Assembly: GCF_003012935.1 (NCBI RefSeq)
Contig: NZ_PUDR01000002.1
Span: 1-64,000, forward strand
Direction of reading: 5' to 3'
DNA: 64,000 nt
DNA from: Pannonibacter carbonis
GTDB lineage: Bacteria; Pseudomonadota; Alphaproteobacteria; Rhizobiales; Stappiaceae
Under the pieces are notes generated by a model. That model was not told the origin of the DNA and did not search any database. It saw nothing but the letters and a program-made list of their open reading frames with translations. Below, one piece after another: positions 45,414 through 54,320 of this stretch (position 1 is its first letter; the number at the start of each line of letters is the position of its first letter). The position numbers and the translations under genes were made by a program.

Positions 45414-47366
45414 ATGCGTTTGGAAAGCACCGGATCATTTCCCACTTCGCGGCGTGAACCATCCCTGGTTGTGCCAATGCCTGCTGGCGATGTCGGCATC
45501 CCGCTATGTCCGTCGGAAGGGGTAGCGCCAGAATTGATGGTTCTTGTCGCACGGGGGTTTCCGGCTGCAATGGTTGATTGGGCCTGCCTGATGGCATCCT
45601 ATCACGGCGGCAATCCGGCGCACCACCTTCTCCGGCATTCCCTGATTACCGAAGAGACCTACTACAGCGCTGTGGCGGAGATATGCGCGGTTCCGTTCCT
45701 GCCAGACGGGTCGTTTCGTCCGCTGGTGATCGGGGATGTGGTTATGCAGTTCGGTGAAGGGGAGGCAGGTCCGCTGCTGATCGGGATCGAGACCGGGCGG
45801 CCTATCTATGCCATCGCCCCGGCGGCAGAAGATCTCTTCGAACTTCGGGCTCTCCTTGGCCGTTATCCGGACTGGGCACGTTGCATTCGCATCACGACCC
45901 CGTCGGCAATGCGCATCGCCATCACGGTTCTCAAGGCACCCGCTGGTGAACTCGAGCAGCGCTTTCCCGAGATGTCCGCCCGCGAGCGGGTTACGCCGGG
46001 CCAGTATTCCGGCTTGTCGATGCTCAGCACCGGCTTTGCTTCCGGCTTGCTCCTGCCTTTGGAGGCCCAGGCGTTCGCCTTCAGCTTCCTCGTTGGCCTC
46101 AGTTGCATCTCAACGGGCTATGGCAGGGTCGTCAGCGCGGTTCGGGCTGGCACTCTTGCCATCTGCGACCGGATCGAGCCGCATTTCGGTGTTGCCGCCC
46201 TGCCGGCTGTCGCGCAGGAGTGGCCGCTCTACACCATCCTGGTGCCGCTCTACCGGGAAGCCGGGGTGGTGCCGGGGCTTGTCAGTGCGCTGGCAAGCCT
46301 CGACTACCCGGGTGAGAAGTTGGACATCAAGTTTCTCATCGAATGCGATGATCTCGACACAAAGGCCGCTTTCAGCGGCCTTTTGCTTTCCCATATGGAG
46401 GTCGTCGTTGTGCCGGAGGGCCATCCGCGAACCAAGCCGCGTGCCCTGTCTTATGGTCTGGCGGCGGCCAAAGGCGAGTTCGTCACGATTTTTGATGCTG
46501 AGGATCGCCCGGAACCGGATCAGTTGAAGAGAGCGGTGCAGCGTTTTCGTGCGTCGCCTGAAAAACTGGCCTGTCTGCAGGCGAGCCTGTCGATCGACAA
46601 TGCCGGTGACAGTTTCTTCACGCGCCAGTTCGCGATGGAATATGCGATCCTGTTCGACCAGATGATCCCCTGGTTTTCGGCTGAAGGCTGGGCCTTTCCG
46701 CTTGGCGGCACCTCGAACCATTTCCGTCGCTCCGCCCTGATCGCAGCGGGCGGATGGGATCCTTACAACGTGACCGAAGATGCAGATCTCGGCATTCGTC
46801 TCGCCCGTTTCGGCTATGACAGCGCGGCCCTCAACAGCACGACCTATGAAGAGGCGCCGGTCACATGGAAGTCCTGGTATGCGCAGCGGGCGCGCTGGTA
46901 CAAGGGGTGGCTGCAGACCTGTTTCGTTCACCTGCGCGATCCGGGGCTCCTGTTAAAACAGGCCGGTCTTGCCAAGACCATCCCCATGGGCATCCTTATC
47001 GCCGGGAGTCTGGTGACCCTGGCTGTCCATCCGATTTTCACTGTGGTTATGTTCGGCTATCTCTTCGGCCTGTGGGGTTTACCCCTGACCGAGACCCTTG
47101 TCGGGCAAATGGTCGTCATCCTCAGTAGCCTGACAGCAACCGTTGGCTATGGCGCGACCGTCTTTGCCGGGATCACCGCCGCGCGAAAGCGGGCCATACC
47201 CCTGCGATTGATTGATGTGGCCGGAATACCGCTCTACTGGCTCTGTGCCAGTCTCGCCTTCTACCGCGCCATCTGGGATTTCGTGATCCGCCCGCATCAC
47301 TGGCACAAGACAACCCACGGCACGGCCCGCAAACGGGCCTTGCCGGGCAGTCGTAGCGCTCATTGA
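45414..47366 (+). CDS. membrane GT2 glycosyltransferase with N-terminal MshEN-like domain
   Basis: The 650-residue protein has an N-terminal soluble region (about 1-190) that includes a GSPII_E N-terminal (MshEN)-like stretch (RHSLITEETYYSAVAEICAVPFLPD), a membrane pair near 205-240, and a GT2 catalytic domain: the DxD-type TIFDAEDRPEPDQL (near 360), EDADLGIRLARFG (near 452), and QRARWYKGWLQT (near 488), the QxxRW mark of processive polysaccharide synthases. Four or more membrane helices follow. This architecture resembles NfrB-type and related exopolysaccharide synthases. The product polymer is unknown. It is close to the large secreted protein gene, but convergent to it. Confidence 0.88.
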   Translation: MRLESTGSFPTSRREPSLVVPMPAGDVGIPLCPSEGVAPELMVLVARGFPAAMVDWACLMASYHGGNPAHHLLRHSLITEETYYSAVAEICAVPFLPDGSFRPLVIGDVVMQFGEGEAGPLLIGIETGRPIYAIAPAAEDLFELRALLGRYPDWARCIRITTPSAMRIAITVLKAPAGELEQRFPEMSARERVTPGQYSGLSMLSTGFASGLLLPLEAQAFAFSFLVGLSCISTGYGRVVSAVRAGTLAICDRIEPHFGVAALPAVAQEWPLYTILVPLYREAGVVPGLVSALASLDYPGEKLDIKFLIECDDLDTKAAFSGLLLSHMEVVVVPEGHPRTKPRALSYGLAAAKGEFVTIFDAEDRPEPDQLKRAVQRFRASPEKLACLQASLSIDNAGDSFFTRQFAMEYAILFDQMIPWFSAEGWAFPLGGTSNHFRRSALIAAGGWDPYNVTEDADLGIRLARFGYDSAALNSTTYEEAPVTWKSWYAQRARWYKGWLQTCFVHLRDPGLLLKQAGLAKTIPMGILIAGSLVTLAVHPIFTVVMFGYLFGLWGLPLTETLVGQMVVILSSLTATVGYGATVFAGITAARKRAIPLRLIDVAGIPLYWLCASLAFYRAIWDFVIRPHHWHKTTHGTARKRALPGSRSAH

Positions 47367-47395
47367 CATGCTGTCTGGTCGGGCAACCTCAAAGG

Positions 47396-50300
47396 TCAGC
47401 CGAATATCTGCGATGTGGACCCGCTGCCGCTCGAGATCCCGACGATCAGGTCGTTGAAGTCAAAGTCGCCACCCTGCGCAATGGTGAGGTCCTCAAAGCC
47501 GAAGGTGTTTTCTCCCAACAGGCGAATGTGTTCGGCTCCGTCTGAGTTGGCGAGGCCCAATACAAAGAGTTCTTGCGTGCCGCTTTTCAGGACCGGGGCA
47601 TAGTAGCCGCCCTTGCCCGCGACCGTCCAACTTGTCGAAACGGGTTCTGTTTCGGTGCCTTTGAAGGTGAACGTTCCGCCCGCATCCAGCGACTTGGCCA
47701 CTTCAGATCGGAAAGCTGTAGCCTCGCTCATGTTGATTCCGTTGAGGCTCACCGCCCCGTTCAGATCGACATCGAGCCTGACAAAGGCAAGGCTGTTGGT
47801 CAGGGACGTGCTGCCGGTCAACAGGAGGTCCAACGTTTGCCCCTGATCCAGATACAGCAGTGGCAGGTCCGTCCGCCGTTGCGCATCAGCCAGCAGAGCG
47901 CCGCTGCTTAGATCATTGTCGGTTGTTGCAGAAAGGGTGAGATTGCCCACGTTGACGGTGAGCGATCCAGCGGAAGCCCCTGTAACAACCGCGTCCGGCT
48001 GGAGTGTGATTGTGTCTTTGCCGGACAGCAGCGCAAAGCGCAGTTCTTCGCCCGGGCGCAGCAGGATGGATTGCGTACCGAGTGCCAGGGTGTTGCCATT
48101 GTCATCCGTCGCCGCCCCGAGGCTGCCGCGAATGGCATCTTTCAGCGTCATGTTGGCACCGGTTGCACCAGCCTTGTTGATGTAGTTGCCGGCCTGATCG
48201 ACCGCGTAGACGAGAACAGTGATCCCTGTATCCGAGGTTTCCGAAACCGCAGCCAGGCGCACCCAGCTTGCATCTGCATCCGGTGCACTGGTGAGATCGA
48301 TCTTGATCCCGTTGCCGGCGGTGTTGCCGACGATGGGGGCATCAGCCACGTTCACGGTCAGTGTCAGTGCGTTGCTGGCCGGGCCAACCGCCGCGCCAAT
48401 GCCGCTGCCGGCTGCGAGCATCTCCGTGACGGTCACCGTGTAGGTTCCATTGCCCAGGGCCTGTGCCGCGCTGGTCTTCCACATCCCGTCGAGGTCGCCT
48501 GTCGCGTAGATCGGAGCAAGGACGTTCACGCCGGACTGCTGGAAGGAAAGCGCGGCGAGATTGGCCGCACTGACCTTGTTGGTGGTCCCGGAAATCCAGC
48601 TTGCAGTTCCGGCTGCCGAATTGGTTCCGGTCCAGGCAAAGCCGACTTCGGCGGTCGTGCTGGTGACCGTGTTGCTGACAAGGTTGGTCTGTCCGTCAAG
48701 CGCGGTGAATGCATCACCTTGCAGCGTGCCGGCGATGGGAGCGGTTGCCAGCGGCTGCTGGCTGACGTGCAGAGGATCGGTGTTCCAGGTCAGAAGGGCC
48801 GGATCGAGCGTCGTGCTGCCGCTGTAGAGGAAGTCGATTGCGAAGGTCTCGATCGTCTGGTTCGTCGAGTTCTGCGGGCTGATGAGGGCAAGCCCGTCCA
48901 CGGCCAGGCTTCCTGCCTGAATTGCAACGCCCGGATTGAGAAACACCCCGTCTTCGGTCTTGGTATAAAGGTTGAACGTCTTCGCGCTTGCCCCCGTGCC
49001 GACGACGACCTGGTACCAGCCGATGCCGTTCTGAACCGTTGGCAGGCTGCTGATGACAATCGAGCCTGCGGTTTGCGGCGTATCGGGAACGGGATTGATC
49101 ACAAATGTCCCGGTTGCCGCATTTTGCGAGATGGTCCAGTTCTGCCAGAGACTGTCGCCGCCGGTTCCATTCAGCGTGACCTCCTGGAAGGACGGCACGC
49201 CATTCACCGTGCCATCAAAGATCCGGAGCGTGATTGACGTGTCGCCCTTGAGGATGGCGTTCTGATTGAAGAAGTTCAGTGTGATCGAGCACGGGTTCAC
49301 GGTTTCCCACGCGGGGATGTTGTAGCTCCCGGGAAAGAACTGCTTGGTGCCATAGTCCACTTCGCCAACCTGGGCGATGTAGTTGTAGATGACCGGCTGG
49401 ACATAGCCGCCCGGTGTCTCGCTGTCGTCGAACAGGGTCAGATTGATGGTGTCGACGTTTTTCCAGGCGCCGTTGGCAAACTCCGAGACGGAAATCAGCG
49501 GGCCGCCCTGGGCGTAGGCCGACATCAGGTTGTCGGAATAGCCGGAGCCGTAGGAGTTTGAGAGGTTGAAGAACACCTGAGAGTAGAAGTCGTGGAAGGG
49601 CGCCTCTTTACCCGACAGGTTCTGGCTGAAGGCATAGGTCGGGTCCCAGTTCCAATTGTGGCTGAGGTTCACTGTCTGGCTGACGAACGGGTTGAGCGCC
49701 TGTCCGAGCGTACCGTAGTAGCCGGCCGTAAAGCCGGTCAGGAACTGCGTCAGGACCTCTCCCCATTGGGTGTTTGCGCCGGTGTTCATCTCCGTCGAGC
49801 CGGAGTTGAGGATCGTGTAGGCGGTGGCGTCGGTCTTGTCGGCGTAGATCTCCACATTGCCAAGCGTGGAATAGATGCTGTTGGCGAGGGCGTCCGCCGT
49901 AATCTTGATGTGGCCCTTGATCTGGCTTGTCGCCGTGGGGTTCAGCCAGAAATGCCCCTGGCCACCGTCAGTGCCTGCTACCCATTCCAACTGGTAGGCG
50001 AAAGAGCCCGCCTTGTGATAGACGCCGTTGCCGTCTTTGGCCCCGTTGAAGAAACCCGCCACCGTGACACCGGGCGCGCCTGTCTTCAACGTATCGATGT
50101 AGCCGCTCCAGCTTGACGCCGTGTAGGGCTGTTGGCCGCTGGGCTGGACGACCGACTGGGCCGGCGAAATGGCGGCACGATAGGTGCCGGCCAGCGGACC
50201 GTCAGAAAATGTGTAGAGCGATTGACCGTTGGCGTCCTTGAGGTTCAAGAACATCACGCTCCCGGACCCGGCATATCCGCGCGAAGCTGTGGTGCCGTCC

Positions 50301-50707
50301 GCATAGGGCACTTCGATTTCCATCGGGATGCCGAAGCCCTCGACAGAAGTCAGGTTGCCGACATCGCCGGACTGCCCCAGAAGGGTGACCTCAAAGCTGT
50401 CATAGCGGAACTGATACTGGGCTGCCGCACCCCAGTTGATCTGGCTCTGCTCCGTTATAACGGTTGTCAGATCGGTCTGGGCGCCGGATGGGTCCTGGCT
50501 CTGGATCAGGAAGTAGATCTTGCCGCCGTTCATCTGCGTCGGCAGGTCGATGGCATAGGAACCGTTGGAACTGACCGCGCCGTTGGAAACCATGCTCGTC
50601 CAATGCGCGTTTCCGTCAGTGTCGAAGTAGACAGCGTAAGCATAGGCACCTGGCTTGCCCAAGGTCGCCTGGAGCTTGGACGTCAATGCAAGGTTCAAAG
50701 TCGTCAT
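47396..50707 (-). CDS. large probably secreted protein with GH64-like start and DUF4114-like end
   Basis: From ATG 50707 the 1103-residue protein has no N-terminal signal peptide, no membrane helix and is rich in Asn, Thr, Ser and Gly, as in proteins exported by type I systems with C-terminal signals. The first about 430 residues (for example VTLLGQSGDVGNLTSVEGFGIPMEIE) look like a GH64/thaumatin-like glucanase fold; the match is tentative. Residues about 500-950 are beta-rich repeats. The end (LRLLGENTFGFEDLTIAQGGDFDFNDLIVGI) contains a DUF4114-like GGDxDFND calcium-type motif and then SGSTSQIFG. No RTX nonapeptides and no type I exporter are nearby. A longer frame to 50755 is rejected. Confidence 0.75.
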   Translation of the reverse strand: MTTLNLALTSKLQATLGKPGAYAYAVYFDTDGNAHWTSMVSNGAVSSNGSYAIDLPTQMNGGKIYFLIQSQDPSGAQTDLTTVITEQSQINWGAAAQYQFRYDSFEVTLLGQSGDVGNLTSVEGFGIPMEIEVPYADGTTASRGYAGSGSVMFLNLKDANGQSLYTFSDGPLAGTYRAAISPAQSVVQPSGQQPYTASSWSGYIDTLKTGAPGVTVAGFFNGAKDGNGVYHKAGSFAYQLEWVAGTDGGQGHFWLNPTATSQIKGHIKITADALANSIYSTLGNVEIYADKTDATAYTILNSGSTEMNTGANTQWGEVLTQFLTGFTAGYYGTLGQALNPFVSQTVNLSHNWNWDPTYAFSQNLSGKEAPFHDFYSQVFFNLSNSYGSGYSDNLMSAYAQGGPLISVSEFANGAWKNVDTINLTLFDDSETPGGYVQPVIYNYIAQVGEVDYGTKQFFPGSYNIPAWETVNPCSITLNFFNQNAILKGDTSITLRIFDGTVNGVPSFQEVTLNGTGGDSLWQNWTISQNAATGTFVINPVPDTPQTAGSIVISSLPTVQNGIGWYQVVVGTGASAKTFNLYTKTEDGVFLNPGVAIQAGSLAVDGLALISPQNSTNQTIETFAIDFLYSGSTTLDPALLTWNTDPLHVSQQPLATAPIAGTLQGDAFTALDGQTNLVSNTVTSTTAEVGFAWTGTNSAAGTASWISGTTNKVSAANLAALSFQQSGVNVLAPIYATGDLDGMWKTSAAQALGNGTYTVTVTEMLAAGSGIGAAVGPASNALTLTVNVADAPIVGNTAGNGIKIDLTSAPDADASWVRLAAVSETSDTGITVLVYAVDQAGNYINKAGATGANMTLKDAIRGSLGAATDDNGNTLALGTQSILLRPGEELRFALLSGKDTITLQPDAVVTGASAGSLTVNVGNLTLSATTDNDLSSGALLADAQRRTDLPLLYLDQGQTLDLLLTGSTSLTNSLAFVRLDVDLNGAVSLNGINMSEATAFRSEVAKSLDAGGTFTFKGTETEPVSTSWTVAGKGGYYAPVLKSGTQELFVLGLANSDGAEHIRLLGENTFGFEDLTIAQGGDFDFNDLIVGISSGSGSTSQIFG

Positions 50708-50751
50708 AGTCTGGCGTCCCCCGCCGCGATGCACATGCGGAGAACACTGGG

Positions 50752-50767
50752 GCATAATGCCTTATGC
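50752..50767. promoter_or_regulatory. 16-bp palindrome upstream of the large secreted protein
   Basis: GCATAA-TGCC-TTATGC lies about 45-60 bases upstream of the ATG at 50707. It could be an operator overlapping its promoter; this is based on position and symmetry only. Confidence 0.3.
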
Positions 50768-50873
50768 GCAGCTTACTGCAGTTGTGAAATTTTGAAGCAT
50801 CGACAACAAAGGCTTAACCCTGCCGCAACGTAAAGCTGCGCCCTTGGTCTTCAGGCCAATGATGGAAAAGGAC

Positions 50874-50947
50874 TGGAGCGGGTAGCGGGAATCGAACCCG
50901 CGCCAAGAGCTTGGGAAGCTCGCATGATACCATTTCACCATACCCGC
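50874..50947 (-). tRNA. tRNA-Gly (anticodon CCC)
   Basis: On the minus strand the acceptor GCGGGTA pairs with TACCCGC, the D arm has GGTGAAATGG-type loop, the anticodon loop is TTCCCAA (anticodon CCC, reading GGG), and the T arm GCGGG-TTCGATT-CCCGC is intact. CCA is encoded at the 3' end. No integrase or attachment-site repeat was seen beside it. Confidence 0.96.
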
Positions 50948-51168
50948 GCGAGCCAATAGATCGCCGCTTGCCGGACGGAAGTCAAGCTCTGTGGCAGGAT
51001 TTCCAGAAGCTGCCGGAGAGGGGCAGGCCCGGGGCCCTGTAGCGGCGGTGCATTGCATCCGAAACAAGCGTCTTAGAGTTTGATTAAAAAGCATAATTTC
51101 GCTTGCGCGAACTGCAGCGCCTTGCCACGGTGCAGCCGTCGATTTCTCGGCCTGGAGCTTACTGCATC

Positions 51169-51957
51169 ATGCGCGACGCTGTTCTCGCACTTACCTCGTC
51201 CCGTCGTTGGGAAGCATTCATTATATCGGTCATCGTCTTCAATGCTGTCACGCTGGGGCTGGAAACCAGCGGAACGGTGGTGGCGGCGATTGGTCCGCAA
51301 CTGCATTTCATCGACGCGGCAATCCTCGTGATCTTCGTTGTTGAACTGTTGATGCGGCTCTACGCCCACCGCCTGTCCTTCTTCAAGGATCCGTGGAGCC
51401 TGTTTGACTTCGCGATTGTGGCAATCGCACTGGTGCCTGCAAGCGGGCCGTTCTCGGTGCTGCGTGCCCTGCGCATCTTGCGCGTCTTGCGCCTGATCTC
51501 GGTCGTCCCGTCCCTGCGGCGGGTGATTGGCGGCCTTCTGGCTGCATTGCCCGGAATGGGGTCAATTATCGTATTGATGTCGCTGGTCTATTACGTCTTT
51601 GCGGTCATGGCGACGAAACTCTATGGCGCGACTTTTCCCGATTGGTTCGGGGATCTTGGCCGCTCGACCTACACCCTTTTCCAGGTCATGACGCTGGAAA
51701 GCTGGTCCATGGGCATTGTGCGTCCGGTCATGGAAGTCCACCCCTACGCTTGGATCTTCTTCATTCCGTTCCTGCTGTGCACGGCCTTCACCGTGTTGAA
51801 CCTCTTCGTTGGTATCATTGTTTCGGCAATGCAGGACGAGCACGAACAGGAGGCGCAGGAGGATCGTAAGGCCCTGCAATCCGAGACGACACTCGTGCTC
51901 GAAGAATTGCGCGCCTTGCGGGCCGAAGTGGCCGAACTCCGGCACGCGCGCGCCTGA
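51169..51957 (+). CDS. voltage-gated sodium channel, NaChBac-like
   Basis: From ATG 51169 the 262-residue protein has six membrane helices. S4 carries regularly spaced arginines (RALRILRVLRLISVV, then LRR; about 99-118), and the pore has the selectivity filter TLESWSM (175-181), identical to that of the bacterial channel NavAb. S6 ends with VGIIVSAMQDEHEQEAQED and a C-terminal coiled coil (about 225-260) that should assemble the tetramer. Such channels support motility, pH or osmotic responses. The longer frame to 51103 is rejected. Confidence 0.94.
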   Translation: MRDAVLALTSSRRWEAFIISVIVFNAVTLGLETSGTVVAAIGPQLHFIDAAILVIFVVELLMRLYAHRLSFFKDPWSLFDFAIVAIALVPASGPFSVLRALRILRVLRLISVVPSLRRVIGGLLAALPGMGSIIVLMSLVYYVFAVMATKLYGATFPDWFGDLGRSTYTLFQVMTLESWSMGIVRPVMEVHPYAWIFFIPFLLCTAFTVLNLFVGIIVSAMQDEHEQEAQEDRKALQSETTLVLEELRALRAEVAELRHARA

Positions 51958-51986
51958 TCTCATGATCACGGGCGAGACGCTGGAGA

Positions 51987-53084
51987 TCAGTCCAGCGTCT
52001 CCTTCGCCCAGGCGTCGACATTGACCGACTGCGCCTCGGCGAGGCTGGACAACCCGCGCCGGCGCAACTCGCCGTCCAGATGCGCCAGAATGTCCGTGAC
52101 GAGCCGGGGGCCCTTGAACACCAGCGCAGAGTAAAGCTGCAGCAAGGTTGCCCCGGCGGTGATCTTGGTGAAGGCAGCTTCAGGCGTGTCGATGCCGCCG
52201 ACCCCGATGATCGGGAGGTCTGGGCCAACCAGCTTGCGCATGCGGGCAAGGACGATGGTGGACCGGCGGAAGAGCGGGCGCCCCGACAGCCCTCCCGGTT
52301 CTTGTCCGGTTGCCGCGTCAAGGAGGCCCGCCCGGGACAGGGTCGTGTTCGACACGATCAGCCCGTCAACGGCATGCTGCTGCACAGCCGCAGCAATATC
52401 CTCAAGGCCTTCTGAAGGGACATCGGGAGCGATCTTCAGCAGCACGGGCACCTTGTGTCCCGTCCTCGACGCTGCTGCGTCCCGCTCCGCCATCACGGCA
52501 GCCAGCAGGATGTCCAGCGCTTCCTTTGCCTGCAGGTCGCGCAGGCCCGGCGTGTTCGGTGAGGAGACGTTGACCGTGAAATAGGAGGCCACAGCCGCGA
52601 AGGTCCGGATGCCGGCGACATAGTCGGCGATCCGGTCGGCCGTGTCCTTGTTGGCCCCGACATTGACACCGACAATGCCGCCGCGCCGACGCCGGGCCTC
52701 CAGCCGGGCCAGGAGGGCAGCGTGGCCCTCGTTGTTGAAGCCGAACCTGTTGATGACGCCGAGGTCCGCCGGCAGACGGAACAGACGGGGCTTCGGATTG
52801 CCAGCCTGCGCCAGCGGCGTCACCGTACCGACTTCTGCAAAACCGAACCCCAGTCCCAGCACCGCATCGGGCACTTCGCCGTTCTTGTCGAACCCTGCAG
52901 CCATGCCGAGCGGATTGGGAAAGTTGAGGCCGAGAACGGTCTGGGCAAGCGACTGGTACTGCGCGTTGTCAGTGCGCGGATGGAGGCCGGCCGCGAGCGC
53001 GCGGATCGTCACGCCATGGGCCGCTTCTGCGTCGAGACAGTGAAGCGCGCCCAAGGCGAAGCGGCTGGCAAGCGAGGTGATCAT
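51987..53084 (-). CDS. pyrD: dihydroorotate dehydrogenase (quinone), class 2
   Basis: The 365-residue flavoenzyme oxidises dihydroorotate to orotate in pyrimidine synthesis, passing electrons to quinone. Seen are PLGMAAGFDKNGEVPDAV, NRFGFNNEGHAALLARLEARR, VNVSSPNTPGLRDLQ with the catalytic Ser in NVSSPNTPG, and DGLIVSNTTLSR. The N-terminal helix (ALHCLDAEAAHGVTI region) marks class 2. Its start overlaps the DUF952 gene stop by four bases. Confidence 0.96.
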   Translation of the reverse strand: MITSLASRFALGALHCLDAEAAHGVTIRALAAGLHPRTDNAQYQSLAQTVLGLNFPNPLGMAAGFDKNGEVPDAVLGLGFGFAEVGTVTPLAQAGNPKPRLFRLPADLGVINRFGFNNEGHAALLARLEARRRRGGIVGVNVGANKDTADRIADYVAGIRTFAAVASYFTVNVSSPNTPGLRDLQAKEALDILLAAVMAERDAAASRTGHKVPVLLKIAPDVPSEGLEDIAAAVQQHAVDGLIVSNTTLSRAGLLDAATGQEPGGLSGRPLFRRSTIVLARMRKLVGPDLPIIGVGGIDTPEAAFTKITAGATLLQLYSALVFKGPRLVTDILAHLDGELRRRGLSSLAEAQSVNVDAWAKETLD

Positions 53085-53425
53085 GCGTCGAGCTCCGGAA
53101 ACAGATGCAGGCCATCAGGGCCGAGCGGCAAGGGCTGCACCCAACGGGCCTGACCTGGCGACAGGGGGGCGTACAGATGCGGGAACAGCGCGCCACCGCG
53201 CGACGGCTCCCAGATCAGAGCAGGGCCGAACCCTGCACTGTCGAATGCGGCAAGGACGAGGTCCGTCTGGCCGGCGAAGTGCCGAGCGGCCGTCTCGCGA
53301 ACCTGCTCTGCCGTCGAGAAGTGGATGTAGCCGTCCGAAAGGTCCACGGGTGCGCCGTGAAACACGCCCGCATTCATGGCATCGCGCCACAGGGCCTCAG
53401 GCAGGATCTTGAATATGAGCGTCAT
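53081..53425 (-). CDS. DUF952 family protein
   Basis: The 114-residue product matches DUF952: LIFKILPEALWRDAM, DLSDGYIHFSTAEQVRETA, LVLAAFDSAGFGPALIWEPSRGG and LFPHLYAPL. The biochemical role is unknown; a His/Arg-rich cleft resembling the NAD-binding ART-like fold has been proposed for the family, which I cannot verify here. It overlaps pyrD by four bases, an arrangement common in alphaproteobacteria. Confidence 0.9.
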   Translation of the reverse strand: MTLIFKILPEALWRDAMNAGVFHGAPVDLSDGYIHFSTAEQVRETAARHFAGQTDLVLAAFDSAGFGPALIWEPSRGGALFPHLYAPLSPGQARWVQPLPLGPDGLHLFPELDA

Positions 53426-53626
53426 GTCGGAAAGCCGTTATTTTTGCCGGATGCCAGTCGTCCGAAGACGTCCGGCTGGCGCGGACCCTAAACGCTGCAT
53501 TTGCGTTGGACAACCGATCCGGCCAAGGTTCTCAGGCAATATTGTCTTGACTTCAGGAATAATAGCCGGAGTGTGGTGCGGTTGAAAGGGATATATTCCT
53601 GAATTGCAACCCGGGAGGTGAGCACC

Positions 53627-54274
53627 ATGCTCTCGCACGAGCGAGTCTGGGCAGCGATTGACGCCCTGGCGGCCCGCAAGGGTCTGTCGCCATCGGGCCT
53701 GGCACGGCGTGCCGGTCTGGATCCGACGACTTTCAATCCGTCAAAGCGGATAGCGGTTGACGGCCGCCCGCGATGGCCGTCGACCGAATCCCTTGCCAAG
53801 GTTCTCGAGGCGACAGGCGCGCCGTTGACCGAGTTTGTCGCACTCGTCTCGCCTGAGGAGACGCCGCCTTGTCCGGTGATACCGGCCGGCGCCACGCTGC
53901 CGTTTGCCGGACTGCCCGATGCGATGGCGGAGGGGTATTTTGATAGCGAAGGGAACCCGGTCGGAAAGGGTTGGGATGCTATTCCGTTTCCGGATCTGGA
54001 CGGCAATCCCTTGTTTGCACTTGAAATTTCTGGTGCCGGCTGGTTGCCGGCCTATCGTGATGGCGACACGGTGATCGCAGCTCCAAAGGCTCCGGTGCGG
54101 CGCGGGGACAGGGTGATTGTACGAACCGGCGACGGCGGGATCGACTTGCATGTGCTGCATCGCCGCACGGCGCGCACCATCGAGTTGCATCCTTTGTCCG
54201 CGTCCGGCACCATTGTCGTGCTCGACCTTGCCGAGGTCGACTGGATCGCCAGGATCGTCTGGGCCAGCCAGTAA
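53627..54274 (+). CDS. S24-type HTH regulator with degenerate protease site
   Basis: From ATG 53627 (GGAGG eight bases upstream) the 215-residue protein has an N-terminal helix-turn-helix (about 5-70, GLSPSGLARRAGLDPTTFN) and a C-terminal peptidase S24 (LexA/CI)-like domain (about 115-210). The place where relatives have a GDSM with the catalytic Ser reads GAGW (136-139), and the later catalytic Lys position reads His (DLHVLHRR, near 175-178). Both catalytic residues are therefore missing, so self-cleavage is unlikely, while the fold and YRDGD remain. It may act as a stable repressor. It is followed by the SNase-like gene 46 bases on. Confidence 0.85.
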   Translation: MLSHERVWAAIDALAARKGLSPSGLARRAGLDPTTFNPSKRIAVDGRPRWPSTESLAKVLEATGAPLTEFVALVSPEETPPCPVIPAGATLPFAGLPDAMAEGYFDSEGNPVGKGWDAIPFPDLDGNPLFALEISGAGWLPAYRDGDTVIAAPKAPVRRGDRVIVRTGDGGIDLHVLHRRTARTIELHPLSASGTIVVLDLAEVDWIARIVWASQ

Positions 54275-54320
54275 CCCGGGTCGCCTCGTTCTGCAGGCGA
54301 CCGACCGTCCGGAGCGCGTC

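Noticed and set aside
50874-50947. tRNA-Gly as an integration site of a genomic island
   Set aside because: No integrase, direct repeat or boundary change was found beside it.
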